Positions 48,080 to 56,747 of a stretch of 64,000 nucleotides of DNA are shown here, piece by piece; position 1 is the first letter of the stretch; each line of letters begins with the position of its first letter. The position numbers were made by a program, and so were the translations under genes. Below the pieces are notes generated by a model. It searched no databases, was not told where the DNA came from, and saw only the letters and a list, made by a program, of their open reading frames with translations. The stretch is from Chromatiaceae bacterium (GTDB taxonomy: Bacteria > Pseudomonadota > Gammaproteobacteria > Chromatiales > Chromatiaceae): the NCBI GenBank assembly GCA_027078745.1, contig JALWWO010000002.1:62001-126000 (forward strand). Direction: 5' to 3'.

Positions 48080-49020
48080 CGGGTTTTGCTAGAGGCCAAG
48101 GCATTCCACCAGGGATGCTTGACTTCCAGGAACCTTTCCCAATAGGGATCGAACCGATCTAATAGATGACGGAGGTCGCAGCGCTGCCAACCGATGACAC
48201 CACCCGCATGAATGAGAGTTTCTTGATCGGTCTCTTGGGCGAGCAGCTCATCGAGCAAATGTTGTGTAACCGCCCCATCATTCATCACGCCCAGGAGATC
48301 CTGAAGACCCTTCATGTGATCGATGAAGGTGTCGAGTTCCGGGAACAGGGGTCGAAAAAATTCTGCCGCATAGCGGAGCTTCTTGCACTCGATGCGCAAT
48401 CGATGCATGGCAGCTGCATCCTGCCGATCCAGATGGCTGCCTGCGGCGAGCACCTGGCGTTCCTGTTTGTCCAGAAGTTTGCGCGCATAGGGAATGATAT
48501 TGCCGTGCAACCGCTTGGCAACTTTCTTTTTCAGCGTCGCGCGTTCCCAAGCCCGCCGCGCAATCCAATCCCCGAAGCTTTCCTTGAACCGCTGATAGCG
48601 CGCGCTGTCAAGCATGGCACACACTTGATCCCGGTAGACCTGGGCGCGCCGCTGTTCTGCCCGTGCCCGTAGTTTTTCCGCGCCGCTGAGGGGCAGTTGA
48701 GGGGAAATAGCGGTGAGGGTCTGGCTCAGGAAAACATCCAGATCCCGAGCTGGCCCCAGCTCACCTCCGATCCAGCGCAGTTCTTGTCGCACTTCTCGAG
48801 TGGCGGACTTGGGCACCGCACTTTGAAAGAGGCTGACCGCAGAGCGCATCCGGCGGATGGTCACGCGAACCTGATGAACACCCTCGATCTCCTCCCAACT
48901 GCGCGCGACGCCTTCCCACTCGATGAGATAGAGAAGATTGTGTTGCAGGATGGTAGCGAAGGCTTCGCTCGTGGTCTGATCCGGAGTGATGGGTGCCGGT
49001 GCTTTGGATTTCGTCGGCAT
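48076..49020 (-). CDS. CHAD-domain protein
   Basis: 314 residues, all-helical. Conserved His residues in HQVRVTIRRMRS (about residue 49) and MHRLRIECKKLRYAAEFF (about 205) are the CHAD signature; these basic helical bundles bind polyphosphate. No CYTH (triphosphatase) domain is fused. A role at polyphosphate granules is likely from family knowledge. Located 20 bases after a PilZ gene and overlapping the adaptor gene by four. Confidence 0.9.
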   Translation of the reverse strand: MPTKSKAPAPITPDQTTSEAFATILQHNLLYLIEWEGVARSWEEIEGVHQVRVTIRRMRSAVSLFQSAVPKSATREVRQELRWIGGELGPARDLDVFLSQTLTAISPQLPLSGAEKLRARAEQRRAQVYRDQVCAMLDSARYQRFKESFGDWIARRAWERATLKKKVAKRLHGNIIPYARKLLDKQERQVLAAGSHLDRQDAAAMHRLRIECKKLRYAAEFFRPLFPELDTFIDHMKGLQDLLGVMNDGAVTQHLLDELLAQETDQETLIHAGGVIGWQRCDLRHLLDRFDPYWERFLEVKHPWWNALASSKTR

Positions 49021-49040
49021 GATACATCCCCCTGCAGACG

Positions 49041-49442
49041 CTACTCGCGTCGGTCATCCTGAAGGTGCTGTACCATCTCTGCCCAGACTTGATAATCGGT
49101 CTCCTCGCTGTCCTGGATCGCAACCCCTACCTCATAGCCCCGCGAGTTCGGATCCCATCGGCACCAGCGGGCTTCCCCTACCAGCAGAAACCGCTGGGGA
49201 TGATGGCGCAACTCCACGCAGATATCGAACAGTCGCCCCTTCTCGATCTTCTGATCCATCCAGAGGCGCAAGCCTTGTTCAGATACTTCGATGGTGCGAG
49301 TGTCCAAAATACGATAATCGGAAGAACCATCTTCCGCGAGCTCTCTGAGTTGAACAGAAACAGGCTCTGTGCGCGACCGTCGCGGGATCGTCCGCCGTTC
49401 CGTGGACCTCGAGCTAGAATCTTCAGGAAGTACCGGTACCAT
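49041..49442 (-). CDS. PilZ-domain protein (c-di-GMP-binding type)
   Basis: 133 residues. Unlike the pilZ at 22029, this one has the arginine-rich ERRTIPRRSR before the beta barrel and VSEQGLRL in place of DxSxxG, followed by WCRWDPNSRGYEVGVAI. The RxxxR element fits c-di-GMP binding, although the second motif has Val for Asp. It overlaps the DUF1631 gene by 20 bases, suggesting a joint function. Confidence 0.82.
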   Translation of the reverse strand: MVPVLPEDSSSRSTERRTIPRRSRTEPVSVQLRELAEDGSSDYRILDTRTIEVSEQGLRLWMDQKIEKGRLFDICVELRHHPQRFLLVGEARWCRWDPNSRGYEVGVAIQDSEETDYQVWAEMVQHLQDDRRE

Positions 49443-51321
49443 CGGCCTGGCTCCATTCTTTAGTCAAACGTTGCAGGGCATCTTCAAAGGCTACCCCGTA
49501 ATCCAAGATCGCTGCGTCGCCATTCGCGAGATGGGCTGCCAATTCTTCGGGCAATAACTCGGCCACGCGCCGACCCAAAGCATCCACGAACACCATTTTT
49601 CCAGAGGACTTCAGCTTGAGGGCGAGCTTGCAATCGATGCGCCCTCGCAACGCATCTACCAGTTCCACCGAAGCGCCAAGCTGCAACCGCTGTACCTTCT
49701 CCAACTCTTCTCGCAGCCGTTCATTTAGCTCCTCCTGCACGTCGGTTTCGGCCTCCGGTAAGTCTTGGTCCTGCTCCTCCGGACTTTCCGACGTTTTCTG
49801 CAGCTGTTTTTCTCGAAGCTGACGCAACCGTTGTGCCGCTTCTTCTTCCCGCCGCCGCTCTTCTTCCTGAAAGCGCTGTCGGGCTTCTTCTCGGGCTTGG
49901 GCGCGCTGGCGCTCATTCTCCTGGGCCTTGTGCTCCAACCGGTCGATCTTCTTTTTCAATCGCTCGTCGGCAGAGCGGAAAGCGTTTTCCAGAATGTCGG
50001 ATGCGGATCGGATCGCTTGAAGCCGTTTGGATTCCAAGGCCTGGGCTGTGTCCTTACAGGTCATCTTAGCGACTTTGATGCCCGATAGATTGGCAAAGAG
50101 ACAATAGTCATGCTCCTGATTATGGGCCACGAGCCGACATCGCTGCGCATTTTTTCCCTGCTTCAGGAGAAACCATTCTCCGATTTTGAGGGTATCGATC
50201 AGGCGGCGTTCTGCGGGAGTGAGGGCAGCATGCTGCTTCTCTTCCAAGGGATCTCCTGGCGCCACGGTCATATATTCCGCCGTGGGCGCTTTTCCCGCGC
50301 GGATTTCCTGGAAAGTGCGGTCGATCGTCTCGAAGAATCGCTCTGCAAGCGCTGGATCGCCGTAGATGGTACCCGCAGCTACTCGGAATCTCGCCAAAGT
50401 CTGGGAAAGCTGGGTATCCAGGTAGCGCTGCAGTTCTTCTGGATTTTGGATGGCAAGCCCGTCTGCCAGAATCTTAATGTCCTGAATGCCATGCTTCCAT
50501 TCCTCGCTCTGGGTACCCTGGCGCAGATAGGTGACGAAGAGATATTTGCTCCAGATCTTGGCGAGGAACTGCACGAACACGATGGGCACGCGGCGGCCTG
50601 CCACTGCCTCTAGGATCGCTTGGTTGACCAATTGCCGGGCGTCTCCTCTGGAAGCCTCCCCGCTCTCCTTGGAAATGAGATATTGCACGAACCGTTGGGA
50701 ACTCTGATCGACCTCTTTGAGGATCTTACCAAGCTGTGCTAGCGCTTCTTCATAATCGTGCTCATCCAGTTGGGCCGGTTGGATCAAGCGCACCTGAATC
50801 ATCTCCTCCACGTGCTGGGCCAGCCCCTGAGCTAATCTGCCCGCCTGCACATCATAACCTCGCAGGCTATCGACCAACCGTTCGCAGAAGCGATAGGCCG
50901 GATGACCTGGGTCCTCCAAGGACTCTGGATGCTGTAGGAGCAAGCGGGTGAGGGCTAAAGGCAAGGCGTGGATAGGGGAAAAGGCGGAGAGATCTAAACT
51001 GTTCTGAAGGAAAAATCCGTGGAACAGGTCGTCTACATATTGCAGGATCGCCGCTTGGCGCAGGGTCATGAGCCGCAACCCCCCATCTCCTGCTTGGATA
51101 GGTTGCAGCCGCGTGCGCACCCGACCTACCAGGTCGAATCTCGGTTTGAGCAAGCCCCGACCCTCGGAAAAGCGCCGGTGGTCCTGCTGATTGATTTCCA
51201 ACAATACCCGCTCGATCCGCTCGGGATCGGAAAGATGATCCTGTGCAGAAACGGAACCCCAGAGGCGCTGTTCTAGGGTCTCGATGGTAGCGATGAGTTG
51301 GCTTAATCCGGTAGTGATCAC
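49423..51321 (-). CDS. DUF1631 family protein
   Basis: 632 residues from a GTG at 51321 with GGAG eight bases upstream; the open frame extends further but would overlap the divergent gene at 51407. N-terminal and central parts are helical (VDDLFHGFFLQNSLDLS, RRVPIVFVQFLAKIWSKYLF, GEWFLLKQGKNAQRCRLVAHN), the last resembling a PilZ-like barrel. A highly charged coiled coil (about residues 465-560, Glu/Arg/Gln) follows. DUF1631 proteins are widespread in gammaproteobacteria with no firm function. Adjacent PilZ gene suggests a c-di-GMP link. Confidence 0.82.
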   Translation of the reverse strand: MITTGLSQLIATIETLEQRLWGSVSAQDHLSDPERIERVLLEINQQDHRRFSEGRGLLKPRFDLVGRVRTRLQPIQAGDGGLRLMTLRQAAILQYVDDLFHGFFLQNSLDLSAFSPIHALPLALTRLLLQHPESLEDPGHPAYRFCERLVDSLRGYDVQAGRLAQGLAQHVEEMIQVRLIQPAQLDEHDYEEALAQLGKILKEVDQSSQRFVQYLISKESGEASRGDARQLVNQAILEAVAGRRVPIVFVQFLAKIWSKYLFVTYLRQGTQSEEWKHGIQDIKILADGLAIQNPEELQRYLDTQLSQTLARFRVAAGTIYGDPALAERFFETIDRTFQEIRAGKAPTAEYMTVAPGDPLEEKQHAALTPAERRLIDTLKIGEWFLLKQGKNAQRCRLVAHNQEHDYCLFANLSGIKVAKMTCKDTAQALESKRLQAIRSASDILENAFRSADERLKKKIDRLEHKAQENERQRAQAREEARQRFQEEERRREEEAAQRLRQLREKQLQKTSESPEEQDQDLPEAETDVQEELNERLREELEKVQRLQLGASVELVDALRGRIDCKLALKLKSSGKMVFVDALGRRVAELLPEELAAHLANGDAAILDYGVAFEDALQRLTKEWSQADGTGTS

Positions 51322-51406
51322 ATTGACTCCAAGGATGCATGAAAAGCAGGCGGAGGTTCCGACGTTTTTATGCACCTCATGATCGAAATATGAGGAATAG
51401 TATGCT

Positions 51407-52525
51407 ATGCCCGATTCACCAGGGAAAGCCGTTTTTCCATGGCTATGCCAAGCCCTAGCTGCCTCTCCCACCGTCTGGGAGGGCAATGCGGAAACGATAT
51501 TCGAATCAGCCCGTTATCATGGGATATTACCTCTGCTCTATACGCGGCTCCAGGCAGTTCCCGAAGTTTGGGCAGGTCTGTCGGCAAGTCTCCGCCAGGA
51601 GCTACGACAAGCCTATTACCAGGCCGTCGCCTTGGAGATGAGCAGAGAACCAGAGATCCAAGCGGTGCTAGCTCATTTGCAAGAGGCAGATATTTCCGTC
51701 TTGTTGCTCAAGGGTACCCCTTTAGCCTATAGCCTCTACCCCGCTCCCTATCTGCGCAGCCGCTGCGATGTAGATCTCCTGTTCCGAGAACACAGAGAGG
51801 CGGAAAGAGCTTGGAAAGTGCTTCGGTCCCAAGGGTATCAACGCGCCTATCGGCTCGGAGGCGACCAGATCTTTCGACAATTTTCCCTTTATCGGAAACT
51901 GCCCGGGGGGCAGGAAATGACGTTGGATCTCCACTGGCACATTAACAACCATCCCATCCTCGCCCAGGCCTTGCCGCCTGCTGAACTCTTCGACCACAGT
52001 CAGCCCCTGCCCGCACTGGGACCTTTCGCCCGCACCCTGCATTGGAGATATAGCCTGCTGCTGAGCTGCGTTCACCTCCTGGCTCATGCACCGGAGGGCA
52101 CCGGAGATCGATTGATCTGGTACTATGATATTCATCTTCTGGCGCAGCGGCTAACCGCAGCGGACTGGGAGGCGCTGTACCCACTCGCGGTTCGGAAAGG
52201 ATTGACCCAAGCCCTTCTGGCTGGATTGACCGCAAGCCACAAGTACTTCCGCACCCAGATTCCTCCCGAGATTCTGGAAAAATGCAAGCATCGGGGAAAA
52301 AGAGAGCGATTCACCCCCAGCACCCAGCGTTCCCCCTTCCGCGCGGAGTTTTCTGCCTTTTGGGCCCTCCCCCATTGGAAAGCGCGGAGACAATTCCTGC
52401 GGGAACACTTATTTCCCCCACCAGCCTATATGCGGGTGCGATATGGCGACCGGAAAGGCTGGGCACTCCCTTGGCTCTATCTCTATCGGATTGGCCAGGG
52501 GATCAGGCGATTGCTCCGCCTCTAA
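51407..52525 (+). CDS. Nucleotidyltransferase-fold family protein (NTP_transf_5 type)
   Basis: 372 residues. The centre has LLLKGTPLAYSLYP and LRSRCDVDLLF, the G-T and D-x-D pattern of the nucleotidyltransferase-like family often found in exopolysaccharide loci; His-rich LDLHWHINNHP follows. Divergent from the DUF1631 gene; tail to tail with pgsA (stops overlap by four bases). The substrate is unknown; with the nearby glycosyltransferase this might be part of a polysaccharide gene set. Confidence 0.8.
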   Translation: MPDSPGKAVFPWLCQALAASPTVWEGNAETIFESARYHGILPLLYTRLQAVPEVWAGLSASLRQELRQAYYQAVALEMSREPEIQAVLAHLQEADISVLLLKGTPLAYSLYPAPYLRSRCDVDLLFREHREAERAWKVLRSQGYQRAYRLGGDQIFRQFSLYRKLPGGQEMTLDLHWHINNHPILAQALPPAELFDHSQPLPALGPFARTLHWRYSLLLSCVHLLAHAPEGTGDRLIWYYDIHLLAQRLTAADWEALYPLAVRKGLTQALLAGLTASHKYFRTQIPPEILEKCKHRGKRERFTPSTQRSPFRAEFSAFWALPHWKARRQFLREHLFPPPAYMRVRYGDRKGWALPWLYLYRIGQGIRRLLRL

Positions 52526-53082
52526 TCTTCCGAATCTCGCAGACTCGGCCAGGCAGCTTGCAGATAGAGAACCATGGACCAGAGGGTAAGCAGGGCGGCC
52601 AGGTAGAGCAGGCTCAGTCCGATCTCATAGAGCGGCACGCCCAGGGGATTATGTTGGAGGACTAGGAGAAAGATGGCCAGCATCTGGGCCGTAGTCTTGA
52701 ATTTACCCACCAGGGAAACCGCCACCCGAGAGCGGGCTCCCAACTCTGCCATCCATTCCCGCAGAGCGGAGACCGTGATTTCCCGACCGATGATCACAGC
52801 AGCTGGCAGGGTGAGCAAAGTTCTGGGATCTGCCTGGACGAGCAGGACTAGGGCAATGGCTACCATAAGCTTATCGGCCACTGGGTCGAGAAAGGCACCT
52901 AGGGGGGAAGTCTGACCGAGCCGACGGGCAAGATAACCGTCGAGCCAGTCGGTCACTGCAGCCGTTCCAAAGACGAGCGCAGCGGCAAAGCGTGCCCAGG
53001 GCGTAGACAGGTAGAACAGCCCCATGAAGACGGGAATCAGTGCGATGCGCAAATAGGTTAAAATATTGGGAATGCTCCACAT
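52522..53082 (-). CDS. pgsA: Phosphatidylglycerolphosphate synthase PgsA
   Basis: 186 residues from ATG 53082 with AGGAGG upstream. SIPNILTYLRIALIPVF is the family start and DWLDGYLARRLG-SPLGAFLDPVADK is the CDP-alcohol phosphotransferase motif (D-x2-DG-x2-AR-x8-G-x3-D-x3-D). Five or so membrane helices. It makes phosphatidylglycerol phosphate from CDP-diacylglycerol and glycerol 3-phosphate in the inner membrane. Confidence 0.94.
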   Translation of the reverse strand: MWSIPNILTYLRIALIPVFMGLFYLSTPWARFAAALVFGTAAVTDWLDGYLARRLGQTSPLGAFLDPVADKLMVAIALVLLVQADPRTLLTLPAAVIIGREITVSALREWMAELGARSRVAVSLVGKFKTTAQMLAIFLLVLQHNPLGVPLYEIGLSLLYLAALLTLWSMVLYLQAAWPSLRDSED

Positions 53083-53184
53083 GCCTTGGGGCCTCCTGCT
53101 CGCTGGGAAATCGCGAGAACCTGACAGTTGTAGCACAAGCCCCCATGGGCAAGGAAGCTCTTCAGGCGAGTGCAGAAAATGCTT

Positions 53185-53943
53185 TCAGCGAAAGAACCAC
53201 TGGCCGAGTTTGCGCAGGGGTTTGAGCATGAGCGTCCCCGGATAGGGCTTGAGCCCATTCAAGGTCCAGGCTCGGCGATCCATACGGTTGGCGCGCAACC
53301 GCTGGCCAAGACTCCGATTGCTGAGGCCTCCGACGCGCATCTTAACCAGGACTTGAGGGAGATAAACTGCCTTTGCCTGTCCCTTGAGCAAAAACCGGAG
53401 CATGAGTTCGTAATCTGCTGCGGAACCCAGATCCAGATTGAACAGTCCGAAGCGCTCATAGAGGGAGCGGCGTACGAAGAAAGTGGGATGGGGGGGCATC
53501 CAACCCCAGTAGAATTTTTGGGGATCGTAGGCACCGGCTTTCCAATAGCGGATGATCTGCGCCGGATCTTCTCGCCGCACATACTGCAAATCCCCATAGC
53601 AGGCTTCCACACTGGGATCCGAGAACAGGGCCAGAACCTGTTGAAGCACACGATCGGAAGCATAGATATCATCCGCATTGAGGATGCCTAGAATCTCTCC
53701 TCGGGCCAATCGGATGCCCTTGTTCATGGCATCGTAGGGGCCCCGATCCGGTTCAGAGAGGATGCGGCTGAGCTGAGGGCGATGGGCTTGAGCGATGGCG
53801 AGGGTGTCATCTGTGGAAGCCCCGTCCACTAGAATGTGTTCCAAGGGTACCTGTTGGCGAGCGACGGACTGGAGACAGTCAGCTAGAGTATCCGCCGCGT
53901 TTCGGGTAACTGTGATGAGGGAAAGGCTGTTCAAAGGTAACAA
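53185..53943 (-). CDS. Family 2 glycosyltransferase
   Basis: 252 residues, GT-A fold. LSLITVTRNAADTLADCLQSV at the N terminus, VDGASTDDTLAIA, and DxD-like NADD near residue 91 for metal-sugar nucleotide binding; DYELMLRFLLKG supplies the later acidic motif. Cytoplasmic face of the membrane, single domain. The start is TTG (no ATG available), nine bases after the stop of a decayed frame. Probably a surface polysaccharide transferase; substrate unknown. Confidence 0.88.
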   Translation of the reverse strand: MLPLNSLSLITVTRNAADTLADCLQSVARQQVPLEHILVDGASTDDTLAIAQAHRPQLSRILSEPDRGPYDAMNKGIRLARGEILGILNADDIYASDRVLQQVLALFSDPSVEACYGDLQYVRREDPAQIIRYWKAGAYDPQKFYWGWMPPHPTFFVRRSLYERFGLFNLDLGSAADYELMLRFLLKGQAKAVYLPQVLVKMRVGGLSNRSLGQRLRANRMDRRAWTLNGLKPYPGTLMLKPLRKLGQWFFR

Positions 53944-53952
53944 AAGGAGCCG

Positions 53953-54475
53953 TCAAGTCCAGAACGCGCTCATTGCCAGAGAACTGGGCTTGGATGCGAT
54001 CTGCACATCGCAGTCAAAGAAATCGTAAAGGATGCTTAAGGCCTCGCTGAGGTTCTTGCATTTCCGTTCCGCCAATAGCCGATGTTGCGCCCATGCTTCT
54101 CGATAGCACTGGAACCCCCGTGCGCCGCCTGCTCTCCAGCGTAACGAAGCGGATAGCCGGTTTCCATAGGCAACAAAGGATCTGGTCTGCTGCCTCTGCC
54201 AGGATTTCTACAATCGATTCATCCATACTTTCGGCTAAAACCACAGGGATTCGGCACTGTTGGGTTGGTTTTGACACGCCCCGCCTCATGCAGGAGTCCC
54301 TTGCTTATCTACCTGAATTCCTTACTAAGACACGGAATCTCAAATAGAGATACAACAGAAAGTAGGCGCTTCGATCGGATGCGGGATCATGCCTTATCCA
54401 AACCGCCTGGACCAAAAGAACTCGCTATCGGTTGGCATTATAATCGGAGAGATTTGACAAAAGAACAGCTTCGCT
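53953..54475 (-). pseudogene. Decayed reading frame upstream of the glycosyltransferase
   Basis: About 520 bases without an intact gene, though protein-like pieces appear on the minus strand in different frames: PIIMPTDSEFFW near 54440, IPVVLAESMDESIVEIL near 54230, and AYREAWAQHRLLAERK then NLSEALSILYDFFDC near 54010-54110. The last two would join by one frameshift and end nine bases before the glycosyltransferase start, the spacing of an operon partner. It may be a ruined glycosyltransferase or related polysaccharide gene; family not established. The stretch 54476-54600 shows nothing else. Confidence 0.4.
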
Positions 54476-54600
54476 TACCGGAAACCTCTCCCTATCTGCA
54501 CGATCTATCCAATCCGCAACATTGTCTCTGCCGCCGCAATGCGGTTTCCAGACATTATTGGCATTGGAACGATTAACCCTGAGAAGACTTCATAACCGCT

Positions 54601-55113
54601 ATGAACCAGAGAAAAACCGTTCGCGTGCTCTTCGTCTGCATGGGCAATATCTGCCGTTCCCCCACCGCTCAAGGCGTTTTCCGAAAACTGGTGCGACAGG
54701 AGAACCTAGACGGCTTTATTGAGAGCGATTCCGCAGGCACCCATGGCTATCATATCGGTGAGCCGCCAGACGAGCGGATGCAGGCCGTTGCGAAACGGCG
54801 GGGGGTGGATCTCAGCGATCTGCGAGCGCGTCGCGTCACGGTGGAGGATTTCGAACGCTTCGATTACATCCTCGCCATGGATCGGGAAAACTATGAGAAT
54901 CTGATGGATCTCTGCCCTCCCCCCTATCAGGACCGGGTGCAGATGTTCATGGCTTTTGCCCCCCAGCTCGGCATATCTGAAGTGCCGGATCCCTATTACG
55001 GCGGTGCCAAGGGGTTCGCGCAGGTCTTTGACTTGGTAGAAGCGGCCGCTCAGGGACTTCTAGCCGCAATCTGCAACGCCCATCAGCTCCCTAATGCAGG
55101 GAAAAGCGGATAG
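54601..55113 (+). CDS. Low-molecular-weight protein tyrosine phosphatase
   Basis: 170 residues, cytoplasmic. Active-site loop CMGNICRS (Cys13, Arg19) and general acid Asp in VPDPYYGG. DSAGTHGYHIGEPPDERM is the family segment. It may dephosphorylate a tyrosine kinase of polysaccharide export or act in general signalling; no kinase of that type is nearby. Its end overlaps the end of tonB on the other strand by 23 bases. Confidence 0.95.
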   Translation: MNQRKTVRVLFVCMGNICRSPTAQGVFRKLVRQENLDGFIESDSAGTHGYHIGEPPDERMQAVAKRRGVDLSDLRARRVTVEDFERFDYILAMDRENYENLMDLCPPPYQDRVQMFMAFAPQLGISEVPDPYYGGAKGFAQVFDLVEAAAQGLLAAICNAHQLPNAGKSG

Positions 55114-55885
55114 GCACGGTCACCGTCAGCTTCGTCCGGGCCAGGTTTTTGGGGATCGGCGGCATGGGGCTGGCGCGGTACACCAGGGCGCGAACTTCCC
55201 GATCCAACAGCATAGAACCAGAACTTTGTAGAAGATGGGAGGAAAGCACTTTCCCCGTAGCGTCGATGGTGAAACGGATTTTCACCGTGCCTTGCTGCCC
55301 TAATTCCTGGGCCCGACGGGGATAGCGCTTGTGTTTGTTCAGCCAAGCTGCGAGGCGGCTTCCATAGTCGCTGCCGCCCGTGCCTCTTCCCCGACCGGAA
55401 CCTATTCCCCCAACACCTTTCCCAGCTCTCCCTGGCTTTCGGGATGCGGTCGCAACCCTCCGGCGGCTCGTGCTTTTCTTGGCCTGTTTCGCCTGTTGAA
55501 CGGCCCGCTGCTTGGAAGATCGATGGGCAACCCGCTTCTTAGGTACGGTCATCGCCTGGACTTCTGCCGCTGGAGGCAGGGACAGGGCTACTGCGGTGGC
55601 GAGCATGGAAAGGGTCTGGGCAGTTGTCGGTTGCAACAGCGCGGTTTCTGCAGGAGATTCCAGCGTTTCGGTGGGAAGCGCTGGAATCGCGGTCTCTGCC
55701 TCAAGGGCTTCCAGCGATTGGGCTTGCAAAAGCGCGGTTTTCCCTTCGCCCAGAGAGAGCACGATACCTTCACCATCGCCCGAGCCGGAAGATACAGGGG
55801 TTCGCTCAAAACGGAGGGCAAGGGCGAGATGAATGGCAGTGGCGAGGCTGAGGGCGATGAGCCAATGATAACTGCGAATTTCCAT
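55091..55885 (-). CDS. TonB-family energy transducer
   Basis: 264 residues. N-terminal membrane helix (HWLIALSLATAIHLALAL), a central Lys/Arg/Ala-rich spacer (SKQRAVQQAKQAKKSTSRRR, GKGVGGIGSGRGRGTGG) rather than the usual Pro-rich one, and the C-terminal TonB domain (YPRRAQELGQQGTVKIRFTIDATGKV). It transmits proton-motive force to outer-membrane receptors. It ends the exbB-exbD-exbD-tonB operon; its start overlaps the exbD stop by one base. Confidence 0.9.
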   Translation of the reverse strand: MEIRSYHWLIALSLATAIHLALALRFERTPVSSGSGDGEGIVLSLGEGKTALLQAQSLEALEAETAIPALPTETLESPAETALLQPTTAQTLSMLATAVALSLPPAAEVQAMTVPKKRVAHRSSKQRAVQQAKQAKKSTSRRRVATASRKPGRAGKGVGGIGSGRGRGTGGSDYGSRLAAWLNKHKRYPRRAQELGQQGTVKIRFTIDATGKVLSSHLLQSSGSMLLDREVRALVYRASPMPPIPKNLARTKLTVTVPIRFSLH

Positions 55886-56313
55886 TACGAACGATCGGTG
55901 AGAAGTGTGACCTGGGGAATCCCTGCTCGACGCAGGATGTGCAACAGATGGCGCAACTGCCCTGCGGACACCTGAGCATCCGCCTTGAGGGTGATGGCGG
56001 GCTTCTGTTCTCCCTCAACTCGCGCTTGTAGCCGTAAAGGCAGGTCTTCCGCCTGGAGCATCTCTCCTTCCAGGGCCACGCGACCATCTGAGGCGAGAAG
56101 CAGGCGCAGATGCGCGGGTTCTGCCTGGCCTTCCCGTGTGGATCGAGGCGGTTTGACCCTGAGAACCTCTGGCGCTTCCAGCTGACCGGCGAGCATAAAG
56201 AAGATCAATAACAAAAATACCACATTGATCAAAGGGATCAAGGCATGGTCCCCCAACCCCCGAGAATGCTCGGGAACGGTCTGCAAGCAAAAGGAGGATT
56301 TCCCAAGTCTCAT
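55885..56313 (-). CDS. ExbD-family protein 2
   Basis: 142 residues, single membrane helix (LIPLINVVFLLLIFFMLAG) preceded by a basic region, and a periplasmic domain. The usual helix aspartate is replaced by Asn in LINVVF; ExbD normally reads LIDVVF. Start overlaps the previous exbD stop by ATGA. With ExbB it forms the proton channel driving TonB. Confidence 0.88.
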   Translation of the reverse strand: MRLGKSSFCLQTVPEHSRGLGDHALIPLINVVFLLLIFFMLAGQLEAPEVLRVKPPRSTREGQAEPAHLRLLLASDGRVALEGEMLQAEDLPLRLQARVEGEQKPAITLKADAQVSAGQLRHLLHILRRAGIPQVTLLTDRS

Positions 56314-56747
56314 CGCAATACCAGGTTTTCCACGCCAGCTGCCTGAAGCTGGTCGAACACATTGACCAGGGTTTGCAAGGACACGGCGTCAGCGGCCTGT
56401 ACTTGCACCCGAAGTTGGGGATACTTGGCCCGCAGTGCGCCCAAGCGCTCCGACAAGGCTGCCAAGCTCAGCGGCTCTCCGTTGAGATCCAATTGTCCTT
56501 CCGCCTGCACCCGAACCAACACTGCAGGATGTTGTCCCTGCGTGCTGTCCTGAACGGCAGTGGAAACGCGGAGCGTCTGCCAGCGGTGAAACTGGGAGAC
56601 CAGCATGAAGAACAACAGGAGGATGAAGACCACATCGATGAGGGGGGTCAAACCGATGGCCCTGGAGCGCTTCGACTTTCTGGCGGCGAGGCCATTGAAC
56701 GGCAGGCTAGGTGCGAAGCGCACGGGTGAACACCCGAGTGATGGCAT
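56310..56747 (-). CDS. ExbD-family protein 1
   Basis: 145 residues as given; GTG at 56723 is an alternative start that would reduce overlap with exbB. The helix LTPLIDVVFILLLFFMLVS contains the conserved aspartate expected for proton conduction. A periplasmic domain follows (LRVQVQAADAVSLQTLVNVFDQLQAAG). Paralogue of the following exbD. Confidence 0.9.
   Translation of the reverse strand: MPSLGCSPVRFAPSLPFNGLAARKSKRSRAIGLTPLIDVVFILLLFFMLVSQFHRWQTLRVSTAVQDSTQGQHPAVLVRVQAEGQLDLNGEPLSLAALSERLGALRAKYPQLRVQVQAADAVSLQTLVNVFDQLQAAGVENLVLR

Noticed and set aside
49423-51486. Longer DUF1631 frame
   Set aside because: It would overlap the divergent gene at 51407 and lacks a ribosome-binding site; GTG 51321 has one.
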